Source: JAVBJN01 sp031546985 (lineage in GTDB: Bacteria; Bacteroidota; Bacteroidia; Chitinophagales; Chitinophagaceae). From it: a stretch of DNA of 64,000 nucleotides. Every line of letters starts with the position of its first letter. The stretch's first letter is position 1. The notes under the pieces are model-generated. The model saw only the letters and a program-made list of their open reading frames with translations, did no database searches and was not told the origin of the DNA. Shown piece after piece: positions 15,337 to 24,536 of this stretch. Position numbers and translations under genes: made by a program. Where the stretch lies: the NCBI GenBank assembly GCA_031546985.1, contig JAVBJN010000040.1, positions 1-64,000 of the forward strand, written 5' to 3'.

Positions 15337-17484
15337 TTACATTTCCTGAAGCCTGCGCCAGTGCTCTACTACAAAGCGGATCTCACCGTAAGAGTAACGG
15401 TCGCCCAGCTTTTGTTTCAAAGGTGTAAGGGCAATATTGCCCGCTTCGCGAATGGCTTTAAGAATAGTGTCTTTCTTTTCTTCTGTAATCAGCTCTTCTA
15501 TTTTGAGGGTGCCATTGTAAACAAAATGCGCCAGGTGTCCTTCAATGGTGGTGCTGGCCATATTGCGCGCTTCGGCAATTTCATCTACCGACTTGCCCTC
15601 GCTAAACAGCTCCAGGCTTAGTTTTTTGGTATCGCTTGTTTTATCGCGGGTTACCGTTTGGCGCTGGCGGCGCACTTGTTTTTGCGACACGCGCGATTCC
15701 AGGTTGTGTTCTTTGCAATAGGCTTTTACTACGCCCATAAAATCGGAGCCGTAGCGGGCCATTTTTACCTCACCAAAACCCGAGATATGGTGCAGCTCGC
15801 TTAGGGTTTGTGGCAGATAAGTGGCCAGCTCCAGCAAGGTAGCATCGGAGAAGATCACATAAGGTGGTACATTCTCGTCTTGTGCAATCTGGAAACGGAG
15901 CTGACGCAGTTGCTGAAACAGTTCCTGGTGCTCTGTAGTGCCGGTTTCTTTCGCGATCTGCGGTTTTTTCTCTGCCTTACGCAAACGGAACGATACCTTT
16001 TGTTTGCCCTTGAGGATAGAGATACTCTGATCGTTGAGTTTTAATACCGGATACTCCCCTTCCGACTGTTGTATCAGGTGCTGGTATAATAATTCGTCGA
16101 GGTAGGCCTTCCACTGCTCTTTGGTATGCTCTTTACCCACCCCGTAGGTTTTAAGTTCCACATGCTCGGGCTTAACCGATTTGCTGCCTTTAATAAAATC
16201 GATCACGTAATTAACGCCATAGTTTTCCTGCAGGCGCACAATGGCGCTCAGTATTTTCTGCGCTTCTACGGTAATATCCTGTGTTTCGTATTCGCCCAGG
16301 CAATTGTCGCAGCTGCCACAGTAGTCGGCAGCTGGTTCGTTAAAGTAATTGAGCAGGTATTTTCTACGGCATTGGCGGGTGGTGCACAAAGCCGCCATTT
16401 GGTCCAGCTTGTGTTGCAGGATGCGGGTTTGCTCTGCATTGCCATCTACCTGTACAAAGTTTTTGAGCTTAAAAACATCGCCTGCGCTGTAAAAAAGAAT
16501 GGCTTCGCTGTGCAGGCCGTCGCGGCCTGCACGCCCGGTTTCCTGGTAGTAGCCCTCAATGTTTTTGGGCAGATCTACGTGTGCTACAAAACGCACGTTA
16601 CTTTTATTAATACCCATACCAAAGGCAATGGTAGCCACCATAATGCGGATCTCATCCTTCAGAAATTTCTCTTGCCTGCGCTCCCGCTCCTCGCGGCTCA
16701 GGCCCGCATGGTAAGCCGTGGCCGAGTAGCCATCGGCCGCCAGATCTGCGGCTATTTTTTCACAACCCGCCCGGCTCAGGCAATAAATAATGCCACTATC
16801 CTCACTATGGCCGTCGAGGTAGTCGCACAGCTGCTCATAGTGGTTCTTTTTGGGTTTGATGTAGTAATGAATATTGGGCCGGTTGAACGATTGCTCAAAC
16901 AGTTTGTACGACTTAAGTTGCAGGCGCTCTATAATATCTTTCTGCGTAAGCGCATCGGCCGTAGCGGTAAGGGCAATGAGCGGAATATTGGGAAAACGCT
17001 CTTTCAGTTGGCCCAGTACCAGGTACTCTGGCCTAAAATCGTGCCCCCACTGGCTTATACAGTGCGCTTCATCGATGGCAAACAGCGAAACGTTCATTTC
17101 CTGCAGCCACTCCATAAAACGGTTGTCGCCCACCAGCCTTTCGGGCGCCAGGTACAGGAGTTTTACCTGCCCGGTTCTCAATTGCTGAAAAACAGAATAT
17201 TGTTCGGATGTACTTAATGATGAGTTGAGGTATGCCGCCGCAATACCATTCTGGCGCAGGGCATCTACCTGGTCTTTCATGAGGGCTATAAGCGGCGATA
17301 CCACTACTGTAATGCCTGGCAGCACTAATGCCGGCAGCTGGTAGCAAATACTTTTACCCCCGCCCGTAGGCATAAGTACTACGGTATCTTCGCCATTGAG
17401 CACATGGTTAATAATGGCTTCCTGGTTGTGCCGGAACTGGTTATAGCCAAAGTATTGGTGTAGCGCTTCATGAATCTTGTACAT
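15337..17484 (-). CDS. recQ: ATP-dependent DNA helicase RecQ
   Basis: RecQ is a 3'-5' superfamily 2 helicase for recombination and fork repair. The 715 residues carry all family parts. Motif I is MPTGGGKSICYQLP (near residue 39) and the DEAH box is AIDEAHCISQWGHDFRPEY. Motif VI is QETGRAGRDG. The zinc-binding cysteines follow (CTTRQCRRKYLLNYF ... CGSCDNC), then the RQC winged helix, an HRDC domain (near 535-610, ISGFGEVKMARYG) and a C-terminal helix-turn-helix tail (SLELFSEGKSVDEIAEARN). It is longer than the roughly 610-residue E. coli enzyme because of that tail. It heads a short operon with DUF3820 and starts at the ATG at 17484, 55 bp after the MATE gene. Confidence 0.97.
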   Translation of the reverse strand: MYKIHEALHQYFGYNQFRHNQEAIINHVLNGEDTVVLMPTGGGKSICYQLPALVLPGITVVVSPLIALMKDQVDALRQNGIAAAYLNSSLSTSEQYSVFQQLRTGQVKLLYLAPERLVGDNRFMEWLQEMNVSLFAIDEAHCISQWGHDFRPEYLVLGQLKERFPNIPLIALTATADALTQKDIIERLQLKSYKLFEQSFNRPNIHYYIKPKKNHYEQLCDYLDGHSEDSGIIYCLSRAGCEKIAADLAADGYSATAYHAGLSREERERRQEKFLKDEIRIMVATIAFGMGINKSNVRFVAHVDLPKNIEGYYQETGRAGRDGLHSEAILFYSAGDVFKLKNFVQVDGNAEQTRILQHKLDQMAALCTTRQCRRKYLLNYFNEPAADYCGSCDNCLGEYETQDITVEAQKILSAIVRLQENYGVNYVIDFIKGSKSVKPEHVELKTYGVGKEHTKEQWKAYLDELLYQHLIQQSEGEYPVLKLNDQSISILKGKQKVSFRLRKAEKKPQIAKETGTTEHQELFQQLRQLRFQIAQDENVPPYVIFSDATLLELATYLPQTLSELHHISGFGEVKMARYGSDFMGVVKAYCKEHNLESRVSQKQVRRQRQTVTRDKTSDTKKLSLELFSEGKSVDEIAEARNMASTTIEGHLAHFVYNGTLKIEELITEEKKDTILKAIREAGNIALTPLKQKLGDRYSYGEIRFVVEHWRRLQEM

Positions 17485-17539
17485 AGCCGACCTGGATTAA
17501 AAACGGTTCAAAAATACCTAAAACGAAACGGATAACGGT

Positions 17540-18862
17540 TTATCTGGCTCTGGACATGCGCAGAAACCGCCAGTTGAGCAATATGGCCGAAAAAGTGAGC
17601 CCGGTCAAAAAACCAATCCACATACCGGGAGCGCCCATTTCTCTGGTAAAGGCAAAGTAATACCCTACCGGGATGCCCAGCACCCAATACGCGATAGCCA
17701 CCAGTATGGTTGGAATCTTAACATCGGTCATGCCCCGTAGCAAGCCTACGCCCACTGCCTGGGTAGAATCGGAGATCTGGAAAAAGGCTGCATATAATAA
17801 TAATGTGGTAGACATAGCCAGCACCTCTGCATTTTCGTTAAAAGCCAGTGGCAGCACATTGCGCAGCACTACAAAGAATACCGCGCAAAACACACCATAA
17901 GCCAGTGAGGTAAACAACGTGCTGGTGCCTATTTTGCGCAGGTGGGCCCAATCGCCCCGGCCAAAAGCACTGCTGATGCGGATAGAGCCTGCCGCCGAAA
18001 GTCCCATAGAGACCATAAATGTAAATGCGGCGCAGTTCAGCGCTATCTGGTGCGCGGCTTGCTGGGTAGCGCCCAAGCGGCCAATAAGAATACCCGAAAC
18101 GGCGAATGCGCCGGACTCCATGCCATGTTGCAAGCTGCTTGGGATGCCTATTTTTAGTAATTCCAGCTGCGATTTCCAGTTAAACTGCCAGGCACTGCGG
18201 CGCAAGCCCACAAAGCGTTTAAACAACGAGCTTCTCAGAATTACAATAGCCAGGGCTATAAAAATAAGAATACGGGTAATGAGCGTGGCTACACCTGCGC
18301 CCAGCAGCTCCATACGCGGAAAACCCCAGTTGCCAAAGATGAGCAGCCAGTTCAAAAAAGCATTGATGGGCAAGGCTGCCAGCGACAGCAGCATAGCCAC
18401 ACGGGTATGCTCCAGCCCATCGGCAAACTGCTTGAGCGCCAGGAACATAACCATAGGCACAGTGCTCCAGGCCATTACACTCAGATAAGGACCCGATAAC
18501 CGGGCCACCGCCTCATCCTGCCCAATATGAAATACAATATCGCGGCTCATTTCCACACCAATGGCAATAACAATAGCCGCCAGTGTGCAAAGGATAAATC
18601 CGTTAAAAAGGTAGTGCGATACCGCTTTGCGGTCGCCTTTGGCATTGTTGATGGCAATAAGTGGTGAGATAGACATGGTCATGCCCATGCCGGCTACATA
18701 CGGAATGGCCAGCAGGTTAATCACTAATGAAGAAGCTGCCAGCTGTATGTAATCAATAGCGCCTACCATGGCGCTGTCCAGTATGCCCAGTGCCATCTGG
18801 CTCATATTACCCAAAATAATGGGCAATGCGATCTTTGCGGTTTTTAAAGCTTCTTTTTTCAT
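17540..18862 (-). CDS. MATE family efflux transporter
   Basis: The product is a 440-residue cation-antiport drug/toxin exporter of the NorM/DinF type, with 12 predicted membrane segments in two similar halves. I start at the ATG at 18862 (MKKEALKTAKIALPIILGNMSQMALG), because the twelve residues above it do not look native. Conserved features include the first-helix PIILGNMSQMALG, the central GIPSSLQHGMESGAFAVSG and later GVGLLRGMTDVKIPT. The substrate cannot be told from sequence. It precedes recQ on the same strand with a 55-bp gap, and no terminator is seen there. The typA terminator lies upstream and insulates it from typA. Confidence 0.93.
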   Translation of the reverse strand: MKKEALKTAKIALPIILGNMSQMALGILDSAMVGAIDYIQLAASSLVINLLAIPYVAGMGMTMSISPLIAINNAKGDRKAVSHYLFNGFILCTLAAIVIAIGVEMSRDIVFHIGQDEAVARLSGPYLSVMAWSTVPMVMFLALKQFADGLEHTRVAMLLSLAALPINAFLNWLLIFGNWGFPRMELLGAGVATLITRILIFIALAIVILRSSLFKRFVGLRRSAWQFNWKSQLELLKIGIPSSLQHGMESGAFAVSGILIGRLGATQQAAHQIALNCAAFTFMVSMGLSAAGSIRISSAFGRGDWAHLRKIGTSTLFTSLAYGVFCAVFFVVLRNVLPLAFNENAEVLAMSTTLLLYAAFFQISDSTQAVGVGLLRGMTDVKIPTILVAIAYWVLGIPVGYYFAFTREMGAPGMWIGFLTGLTFSAILLNWRFLRMSRAR

Positions 18863-18930
18863 GAACGGGCAAAAGTACGGGAATGTGGTGTAACCCATTG
18901 GGCGAACAAGGGTTAACCGGGGTAAGCACT

Positions 18931-18966
18931 ATAAAAAAACCGCGGCTTCTTCTGAAGCCGCGGTTG
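18931..18966 (-). terminator. Intrinsic terminator of typA
   Basis: AACCGCGGCTTC and its complement (18938-18949 with 18954-18965) surround a 4-base loop. Read on the minus strand the stem is followed by a T7 tract, placing it directly downstream of typA. Confidence 0.92.
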
Positions 18967-18988
18967 GTATATCTGATTCAGTAAGCGA

Positions 18989-20797
18989 TTACGCTTCTAT
19001 TTTCATTGATTTTGCCAGACGTCTGCGGTCTTCTTCGTTCAGGTAAATTTTACGCATACGAATGAAGTTCGGAGTCACCTCGATGCACTCATCGTGCTGG
19101 ATATACTCCATACACTCTTCTAGTGTCATCAGTTTTTTAGGTGCAATGCTGGTTGCAGCATCACTACCACTGGCGCGCATGTTGGTCAGTTTTTTACCCT
19201 CGTTAGGGTTTACTACCAGGTCGCCAGGTTTGTTGTTTTCACCAATGATCATACCGGCGTATACTTCTTCTCCCGGATCTACGAAGAAGAATCCACGATC
19301 CTGCAGTTTATCCAGAGAGTAACCGGTAGTGCTGCCACCTTCTTTAGACAACAGAACACCGTTGCTGCGGCCTGGGATAGCGCCTTTCCATGGTTTGTAC
19401 TCGCTGAAACGGTGTGCCATTACAGCTTCACCAGCAGTTGCAGTAAGCATTTGGGTACGCAGACCGATCAAACCACGTGATGGTACTTCAAACTCCAGGT
19501 GTTGCATTTCACCTTTGGTTTCCATGATCAGCATTTCACCTTTACGACGGGTAACCAGGTCAATTACTTTAGAAGCAAATTCCTGAGGCACGTCTACAAC
19601 CAGGCTTTCATATGGCTCACATTTCTTACCGTCTACTTGTTTGATGATTACCTGAGGCTGACCTACAGTTAACTCATAACCTTCCCGACGCATGGTTTCG
19701 ATCAATACACCCAGGTGCAGGATACCACGGCCATAAACGATAAAGCTATCGGCGTTTTCGCTGTCAATAACTTTAAGCGCCAGGTTCTTTTCCGTTTCTT
19801 TCATCAGGCGGTCGCGCAGGTGACGGCTGGTCACGAACTTACCATCTTTACCAAAGAAAGGAGAGTTGTTAATGCTGAAAGTCATGTTCATGGTAGGTTC
19901 GTCTACGCTGATAACCGGCAGGGCTTCAGGGTTTTCGAAATCGGCAATGGTATCGCCGATGTTAAAGTCTTCGAGACCTACAACCGCGCAAATATCGCCG
20001 GCTACAACCTCGTCTACTCTTTTCTTACCTAATGATTCGAAAATATAGAGTTCTTTCGCTTTACATTTTTTAATAGTGCCATCGGTTTGCATCAGGGTAA
20101 TGTTCTGATTTTCCTTCAGGCTGCCACGGGTTACTTTACCTACAGCGATACGACCCAGGAAAGAAGAGTAATCCAGGGAAGTGATCTGCATTTGCAGGTT
20201 ACCTTCGGCAATTTTTGGTTCCGGAACAAATTCCAGGATACCATCCAGCAGTGGTGTAATGTCATCACACTGGGTAAGGCTGTTGTTGAACCAACCGTTT
20301 TTACCCGAACCGTAGAAGGTAGGGAAATTCAGTTGCTCTTCTGTAGCATCCAGGTTAAAGAACAGTTCAAATACTGAATCGTGTACTTCGTCGGGACGGC
20401 AGTTAGGTTTGTCAACCTTATTGATAACCACGATTGGTTTCAGGTTCAGTTGCAGTGCTTTCTGCAGTACGAAGCGGGTTTGAGGCATAGGGCCTTCAAA
20501 AGCATCCACCAGCAGGATTACACCATCAGCCATTTTCAATACGCGCTCTACCTCACCACCGAAATCGGCGTGACCAGGGGTATCGATAACGTTGATCTTG
20601 GTGTCCTTATAAGTAACGGACACGTTTTTACTCAAAATAGTGATACCACGTTCACGTTCCAGATCATTGTTGTCCATGATCAGGTCACCGGTTTCCTGAT
20701 TAGCACGAAACACATTGGTCTGGTGCAAAATTTTGTCAACCAGTGTAGTTTTACCGTGGTCAACGTGCGCAATAATTGCGATGTTTCTTATCTGCAT
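18989..20797 (-). CDS. typA: Ribosome-associated translational GTPase TypA/BipA
   Basis: The product is a 602-residue elongation-factor-like GTPase that binds the 70S ribosome and helps 50S assembly and stress growth. G1 is AHVDHGKTT (residues 10-18), G2 lies in ERERGITI, G3 is DTPGH and G4 is NKVDKP. The EF-Tu-like domain 2, two EF-G-like domains and the BipA-specific C-terminal region follow (GGSTTGYSLDKLQDRGFFFVDPGEEVYAG). Length and order are typical. A clear ribosome-binding site (AAAAGGAGC) precedes the ATG, and an exact -7 element lies about 75 bp upstream. It is apparently monocistronic, with its own terminator. Confidence 0.97.
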   Translation of the reverse strand: MQIRNIAIIAHVDHGKTTLVDKILHQTNVFRANQETGDLIMDNNDLERERGITILSKNVSVTYKDTKINVIDTPGHADFGGEVERVLKMADGVILLVDAFEGPMPQTRFVLQKALQLNLKPIVVINKVDKPNCRPDEVHDSVFELFFNLDATEEQLNFPTFYGSGKNGWFNNSLTQCDDITPLLDGILEFVPEPKIAEGNLQMQITSLDYSSFLGRIAVGKVTRGSLKENQNITLMQTDGTIKKCKAKELYIFESLGKKRVDEVVAGDICAVVGLEDFNIGDTIADFENPEALPVISVDEPTMNMTFSINNSPFFGKDGKFVTSRHLRDRLMKETEKNLALKVIDSENADSFIVYGRGILHLGVLIETMRREGYELTVGQPQVIIKQVDGKKCEPYESLVVDVPQEFASKVIDLVTRRKGEMLIMETKGEMQHLEFEVPSRGLIGLRTQMLTATAGEAVMAHRFSEYKPWKGAIPGRSNGVLLSKEGGSTTGYSLDKLQDRGFFFVDPGEEVYAGMIIGENNKPGDLVVNPNEGKKLTNMRASGSDAATSIAPKKLMTLEECMEYIQHDECIEVTPNFIRMRKIYLNEEDRRRLAKSMKIEA

Positions 20798-20872
20798 AAA
20801 AAGTTCTTGCTCCTTTTGGTAAGGGGTATCTCATATTATGTGAAAAGACGATAACCCCAATAAAATCGGCCG

Positions 20873-20905
20873 CAAAGATACGAAATAGTGGCAGCATTAG
20901 TTCAA
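20873..20905 (-). promoter_or_regulatory. typA promoter
   Basis: On the minus strand TTG (20905-20903) and TATCTTTG (20880-20873) are separated by 22 bp. This is close to the Bacteroidota TTG-N19-21-TAnnTTTG pattern. Confidence 0.55.
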
Positions 20906-21081
20906 TTAATAAAATTTGTTACAATTTGATAACGGATTTGGCGCAAATTCTTAACACATAAAAACAGGTAAATAGCCATAAAAACAGTTCATGTCGCTGT
21001 AAATGAGTTAGTTACTGTTTTGTGGCTTCTTATGGATATGGTTTTTTCCGATCCTGTAACCATCTTCTCCCTTTGGCCTTT

Positions 21082-21089
21082 TACCTTTG
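21082..21089 (+). promoter_or_regulatory. TonB receptor -7 element
   Basis: TACCTTTG is an exact TAnnTTTG match, 21 bp before the receptor ATG. No good -33 TTG is found at standard spacing. Confidence 0.45.
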
Positions 21090-21110
21090 CCCCTTAAAAA
21101 TCCCCGACAG

Positions 21111-23096
21111 ATGAAAAAATGGCTTTACGCAATAGTATTGGCAGCATTGGCCATGCCGGCGTATGCGCAGGTAGAAAAAGAGGAGGATGACGACGATAAT
21201 ATCAATAACCCGGTAGTGGTGAGCGAAGATGAGGTAGAATCGTCTATGAGCCTCGATACTACGGGCCCGGAGCGCTTTTTTATGGTAAAGCACAGCAATG
21301 AGGTGATCATTCACGAAAACCGCTTGTCTACCACCACTTCTGTAGCCAATCGCAATGCGGAGGTGCTCGATAAAAACCTGATACGCACTCTGCCGGTGCG
21401 CTCGGTGCCCGAATTGCTGGCTTATGTATCGGGTGTAGACGTTCGCCGCCGCGGCCCCAATGGCGTGCAAACCGATATTGGTATTAACGGCGGTACGTTT
21501 GAGCAAACCACTATTCTCATTAATGGTATACGCCTTAACGATCCGCAAACGGGGCACCATAACCTGAACCTGCCGCTGAGCATGGATGAGATCGAATACA
21601 TTGAGGTGGTAAAAGGTCCTGCGGCCCGTATTTATGGCGCCAATGCCCTTACCGGGGCGGTAAACATTGTAACCCGCAAGGCCGATGCCTCGGGCGGATA
21701 TGTAAACGTATGGGCCGGTTCTAACTTTAAAGACGATGTGCAGACCCAGAAAAAGGACTATTACTACAATTACGGGGCTAAAGCCACCGCCATGTGGAGA
21801 GGGCAGAATAATAACCACCTGCTTACCTTTGACCGCGAAGCTGGCAGCGGCTACCGTTACAATACTGCTTATACCCAGAACCGCCTGTTTTACAATGGCA
21901 ATTTTGACCTGAGCGAAGACGACCAGCTGCAACTGCTGCTCTCGGGTGTGCAGAACGATTTTGGCGCCAACAACTTCTACGCCCCTCCGGCCGATAGTAA
22001 TGCCACCGAAAAAGTGACTACCGGCATTGCAGCGCTTACCTATGTAAAAAAGCTGGCCAATGATGTAACCCTGCAACCACGCATTTACATCCGTTACAAT
22101 ACCGACGACTATATTTTTGACTACAAAAGACCGGAATACTACCACAACCAGCACGAAACGCAGGTGTATGGTGCAGAGATCAACGGTTCGTGGAAAAACG
22201 CCATTGGTAAGCTGGGCTTTGGACTCGAAGGCCGCAATGAGCGCATTATAAGCCAGCGCCTGGGCAATCATGATCGTACCCTTGTGGGCGCATTCCTGGA
22301 GCAAAAATTCACTTTTATTAAGGATTTAGACTGGAACATTGGTTCGCACTTCAATTACAGCAACCAGTATGGTTTTCAGGCTTTTCCGGGTTTGGATGTG
22401 GGGTATGAGCTGCACGAGGGGTTAAGGGCCTTTGCCAATATTGGTACCGCTTACCGCTTGCCCACTTATACCGACCTGTATTACAGCGACCCCGCCAATA
22501 TGGGCAATCCCAATCTTAAGCCAGAGCAATCCTGGAGTTCGGAACTGGGTGTAAAGTACAATGACGACCAGTTCTCGGTGCAGGCCACCGGTTTCTACCG
22601 CGAAATATCCAATTTTATAGACTGGATGCGCAATAATGCAACCGAGAAATGGATGATCAACAATTTTCAGTTGCTCAAAACCTATGGCGCCAACTTTCAT
22701 GCCGATTGGCGGGTGATTGGCAACAAATACAGCAAACCCAATTTCTCAGCCATTGTGGGTGTGGGCTATACCTACCTGTATCCTGAGCTGGAGAAAAACG
22801 CCGATTACAGCTTTTCGAAATACGCGTTGGAGAATTATACCCACCAGTTGGTGTTGAATGCCAATACCGAGTTTTTCAGAACCATTAATGTGTCGCTCAC
22901 GGGCCGTTACCAGGAGCGGGTAAATCAACTGGCTTACTGGATAGTAGATGCCCGCATTGCGGTAAACGGAAAGAACTTCAGCATTTACCTCGATGGCAAC
23001 AATATAACCGATACGCAGATCCGCGAGTTTGCCGTTATCCCCCTCGCTGGCCGTTGGGTAAGCCTGGGCGCCAAAATTGGGATGTTTAAAAAGTAG
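21111..23096 (+). CDS. TonB-dependent outer-membrane receptor
   Basis: The product is a 661-residue active-transport barrel. The ATG at 21111 is chosen for the signal peptide MKKWLYAIVLAALAMPAYAQ. A short acidic stretch (EKEEDDDDN) follows. The plug (about residues 80-200) contains LPVRSVPELLAYVSGVDV, GINGGTFEQTTILINGIRLND and the EYIEVVKGPAARIYGANALTGAVNI block. The barrel ends in IPLAGRWVSLGAKIGMFKK. It lacks the carboxypeptidase-like N-terminal domain of SusC proteins and has no SusD neighbour, so it is a BtuB/siderophore-type rather than glycan-type receptor. BtuB-like annotation is likely, but the substrate is not determinable. No TonB, lipoprotein or ABC partner lies adjacent. Confidence 0.92.
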   Translation: MKKWLYAIVLAALAMPAYAQVEKEEDDDDNINNPVVVSEDEVESSMSLDTTGPERFFMVKHSNEVIIHENRLSTTTSVANRNAEVLDKNLIRTLPVRSVPELLAYVSGVDVRRRGPNGVQTDIGINGGTFEQTTILINGIRLNDPQTGHHNLNLPLSMDEIEYIEVVKGPAARIYGANALTGAVNIVTRKADASGGYVNVWAGSNFKDDVQTQKKDYYYNYGAKATAMWRGQNNNHLLTFDREAGSGYRYNTAYTQNRLFYNGNFDLSEDDQLQLLLSGVQNDFGANNFYAPPADSNATEKVTTGIAALTYVKKLANDVTLQPRIYIRYNTDDYIFDYKRPEYYHNQHETQVYGAEINGSWKNAIGKLGFGLEGRNERIISQRLGNHDRTLVGAFLEQKFTFIKDLDWNIGSHFNYSNQYGFQAFPGLDVGYELHEGLRAFANIGTAYRLPTYTDLYYSDPANMGNPNLKPEQSWSSELGVKYNDDQFSVQATGFYREISNFIDWMRNNATEKWMINNFQLLKTYGANFHADWRVIGNKYSKPNFSAIVGVGYTYLYPELEKNADYSFSKYALENYTHQLVLNANTEFFRTINVSLTGRYQERVNQLAYWIVDARIAVNGKNFSIYLDGNNITDTQIREFAVIPLAGRWVSLGAKIGMFKK

Positions 23097-23116
23097 TTTT
23101 GCCGATAATATTATAT

Positions 23117-23154
23117 AAAGCCGTCTGTGATTCGTTCATGGGCGGCTTTTTGTT
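23117..23154 (+). terminator. Intrinsic terminator of TonB receptor
   Basis: AAAGCCGTC and GGGCGGCTTT form a stem followed by T5 shortly after the receptor stop. Confidence 0.75.
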
Positions 23155-23169
23155 TGCTGGGTGCGGGTT

Positions 23170-23275
23170 AGGAAAAAGACCTGCCAGCGTTTAAACCTGC
23201 CGGGTTCGCAGGTCCCGTCAGGTTTGGGGGAGTATAGATCAGAGATCGCAGATCCGCGATCAGAGATTTTCATAT
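23170..23275. repeat. Intergenic repeat-like segment
   Basis: This has no coding potential. It contains the words CCTGCCAGCG, CCTGCCGGG and CGTCAGGTTT in a row, followed by two copies of GATCAGAGAT (23237-23246 and 23258-23267) around CGCAGATCCGCG. A related CCTGCCAGCG...CCTGCCAGG block occurs at 35798-35842. It resembles a small dispersed repeat, but copy number outside the window is unknown. Confidence 0.4.
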
Positions 23276-23376
23276 AAGGTTTATTCTGCTTCATCCATTG
23301 CTATTGCTATTACATCCTGTTTGGTTTTTGCTTGCCGGATAATTGGTGGTATTTTGACATCAAAAGAAACCCATAC

Positions 23377-23781
23377 ATGTCCAAAGGTGTAAAACTGTTG
23401 ATTGTGCTCATCTGCTTATCTGTAGTTGCGTTTATCGGATTTCGGATGTACAATATGCCGCATCGCGATGTGGCAGGCGAGCGGGGTATTAAAGTAAACG
23501 CTACTGCACTGTTCCAGGCTTTTGCACAAAATGAACAGGAAGCCAATACCCGGTATCTCGATAAGGTAATCGAAGTAAGCGGCGCGGTAAAACAAATAGA
23601 CAAAGACTCCAGCGTATCGGTTATACTCAATACCGACGATATGATGTTTGGCATCCGTTGCTCCATGCAGGATACCAACATCGCTTTAAAAGAAGGGCAG
23701 CAGGTAACGATAAAGGGATTGTGCAGCGGCTACCTCGATGATGTGGTGCTTACGGATGCCGTGATTGTAAAACCAGAATAA
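23377..23781 (+). CDS. Membrane-anchored OB-fold (tRNA_anti-like) protein
   Basis: The product is a 134-residue protein. I use the ATG at 23377, which gives a short basic N-terminus, one membrane helix (LLIVLICLSVVAFIGFRMY) and an exported OB-fold domain of about 95 residues. The block YLDKVIEVSGAVKQIDKDSSVSV, with its GQQVTIKGLCSGYLDDVVLTDAVI end, is the tRNA_anti-like pattern. Bacteroidota proteins of this family are exported and their ligand is unknown, despite the name. Only 9 bp separate it from the next gene, so it is probably the first gene of an operon reaching 26410. Confidence 0.75.
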   Translation: MSKGVKLLIVLICLSVVAFIGFRMYNMPHRDVAGERGIKVNATALFQAFAQNEQEANTRYLDKVIEVSGAVKQIDKDSSVSVILNTDDMMFGIRCSMQDTNIALKEGQQVTIKGLCSGYLDDVVLTDAVIVKPE

Positions 23782-23790
23782 ACCGCAACC

Positions 23791-24519
23791 ATGAAGAAAC
23801 GACTTTGGTATGCTACCCTCCCCGGGCTTATAATGGCTGGTATGGTTGCTTGTACACATGAAGAAAATCTGAGTCCGGCTGCCGCAAACAACAATCAGGG
23901 CAATAACCCGGGCGGAAACGGGGGCGGCAATAGTGGCGGGATCTGTTTCGAAACGCAGGTTCTGCCACTTCTTCAAACCAATTGTGCCAAAAGCGGCTGT
24001 CATGATGTGGCCACGGCAGAGAAAGATATTGTGCTCGATAGTTATGACCGCATTATGGCTTCGAATGAAACTGTAGTGCCTGGCAACCTGGGCGAAAGCA
24101 AAATATACAAATACATTACCCACAACGATCCCGACAAAAAGATGCCGCCTGCCCCTTACCCCGCATTAAACAGCGGGCAGGTGGCACTTATAGCCCAGTG
24201 GATACAGGAAGGCGCTAAAAACACCACCAATTGTGGCAATACGGGTAACTGCGACAGCACAAAATTTGCCTTTGTGGCCGATATACAGCCTATTATTCAA
24301 AACAATTGCCAGGGTTGCCATAGCGGAAACACACCCGGCGGTGGTCATGATTTTACCACCCACAGCGGTGTGCAGGCTGTGGCGCAGAGTGGTAAGTTGC
24401 TGGCGGCGATAACGCATGCGCCCAATGTACCGCCCATGCCGCAAAATGCAGCCCGGCTGAGCGATTGCAATATTGCCAAAATGCGCAGATGGATAGAAAA
24501 CGGCGCACTCAACAACTAA
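23791..24519 (+). CDS. Cytochrome c-type lipoprotein with two heme motifs
   Basis: The product is a 242-residue envelope protein. A lipobox (GMVAC, Cys21) gives a lipoprotein, followed by an Asn/Gly-rich linker. The first domain has CAKSGCH (residues 65-71), a CX4CH heme motif that departs from standard CXXCH. The second has CQGCH (173-177), a standard motif. Candidate axial ligands are the methionines in KKMPP (118) and PPMPQ. The architecture resembles the small cytochrome-like domains of Bacteroidota and Planctomycetes. If both hemes are attached, this is a di-heme electron carrier on the periplasmic side; CX4CH maturation is unusual and would need checking. The second half resembles the next gene, suggesting domain duplication. 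Confidence 0.8.
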   Translation: MKKRLWYATLPGLIMAGMVACTHEENLSPAAANNNQGNNPGGNGGGNSGGICFETQVLPLLQTNCAKSGCHDVATAEKDIVLDSYDRIMASNETVVPGNLGESKIYKYITHNDPDKKMPPAPYPALNSGQVALIAQWIQEGAKNTTNCGNTGNCDSTKFAFVADIQPIIQNNCQGCHSGNTPGGGHDFTTHSGVQAVAQSGKLLAAITHAPNVPPMPQNAARLSDCNIAKMRRWIENGALNN

Positions 24520-24536
24520 TGCCAAGCCTGGGAGAT

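Larger units (their letters stand above)
20798..21110. other. Divergent intergenic region between typA and TonB receptor
   Basis: It holds the typA promoter and leader on the left and a TACCTTTG element (21082-21089) 21 bp before the receptor ATG. No conserved riboswitch is seen; I looked for the cobalamin-riboswitch elements expected if the receptor were a regulated BtuB, and they are absent. Confidence 0.5.

Noticed and set aside
20798..21110. Cobalamin riboswitch upstream of the TonB receptor
   Set aside because: None of the expected conserved boxes or helices are visible.
21081..22304. Long minus-strand ORF opposite the TonB receptor
   Set aside because: It is antisense to a well-supported gene; its odd composition (Val/Ile/His-rich) mirrors the sense codons.
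23310..23681. Minus-strand ORF opposite the OB-fold gene
   Set aside because: It is antisense to a plausible membrane-anchored protein in an operon; no motif is seen.
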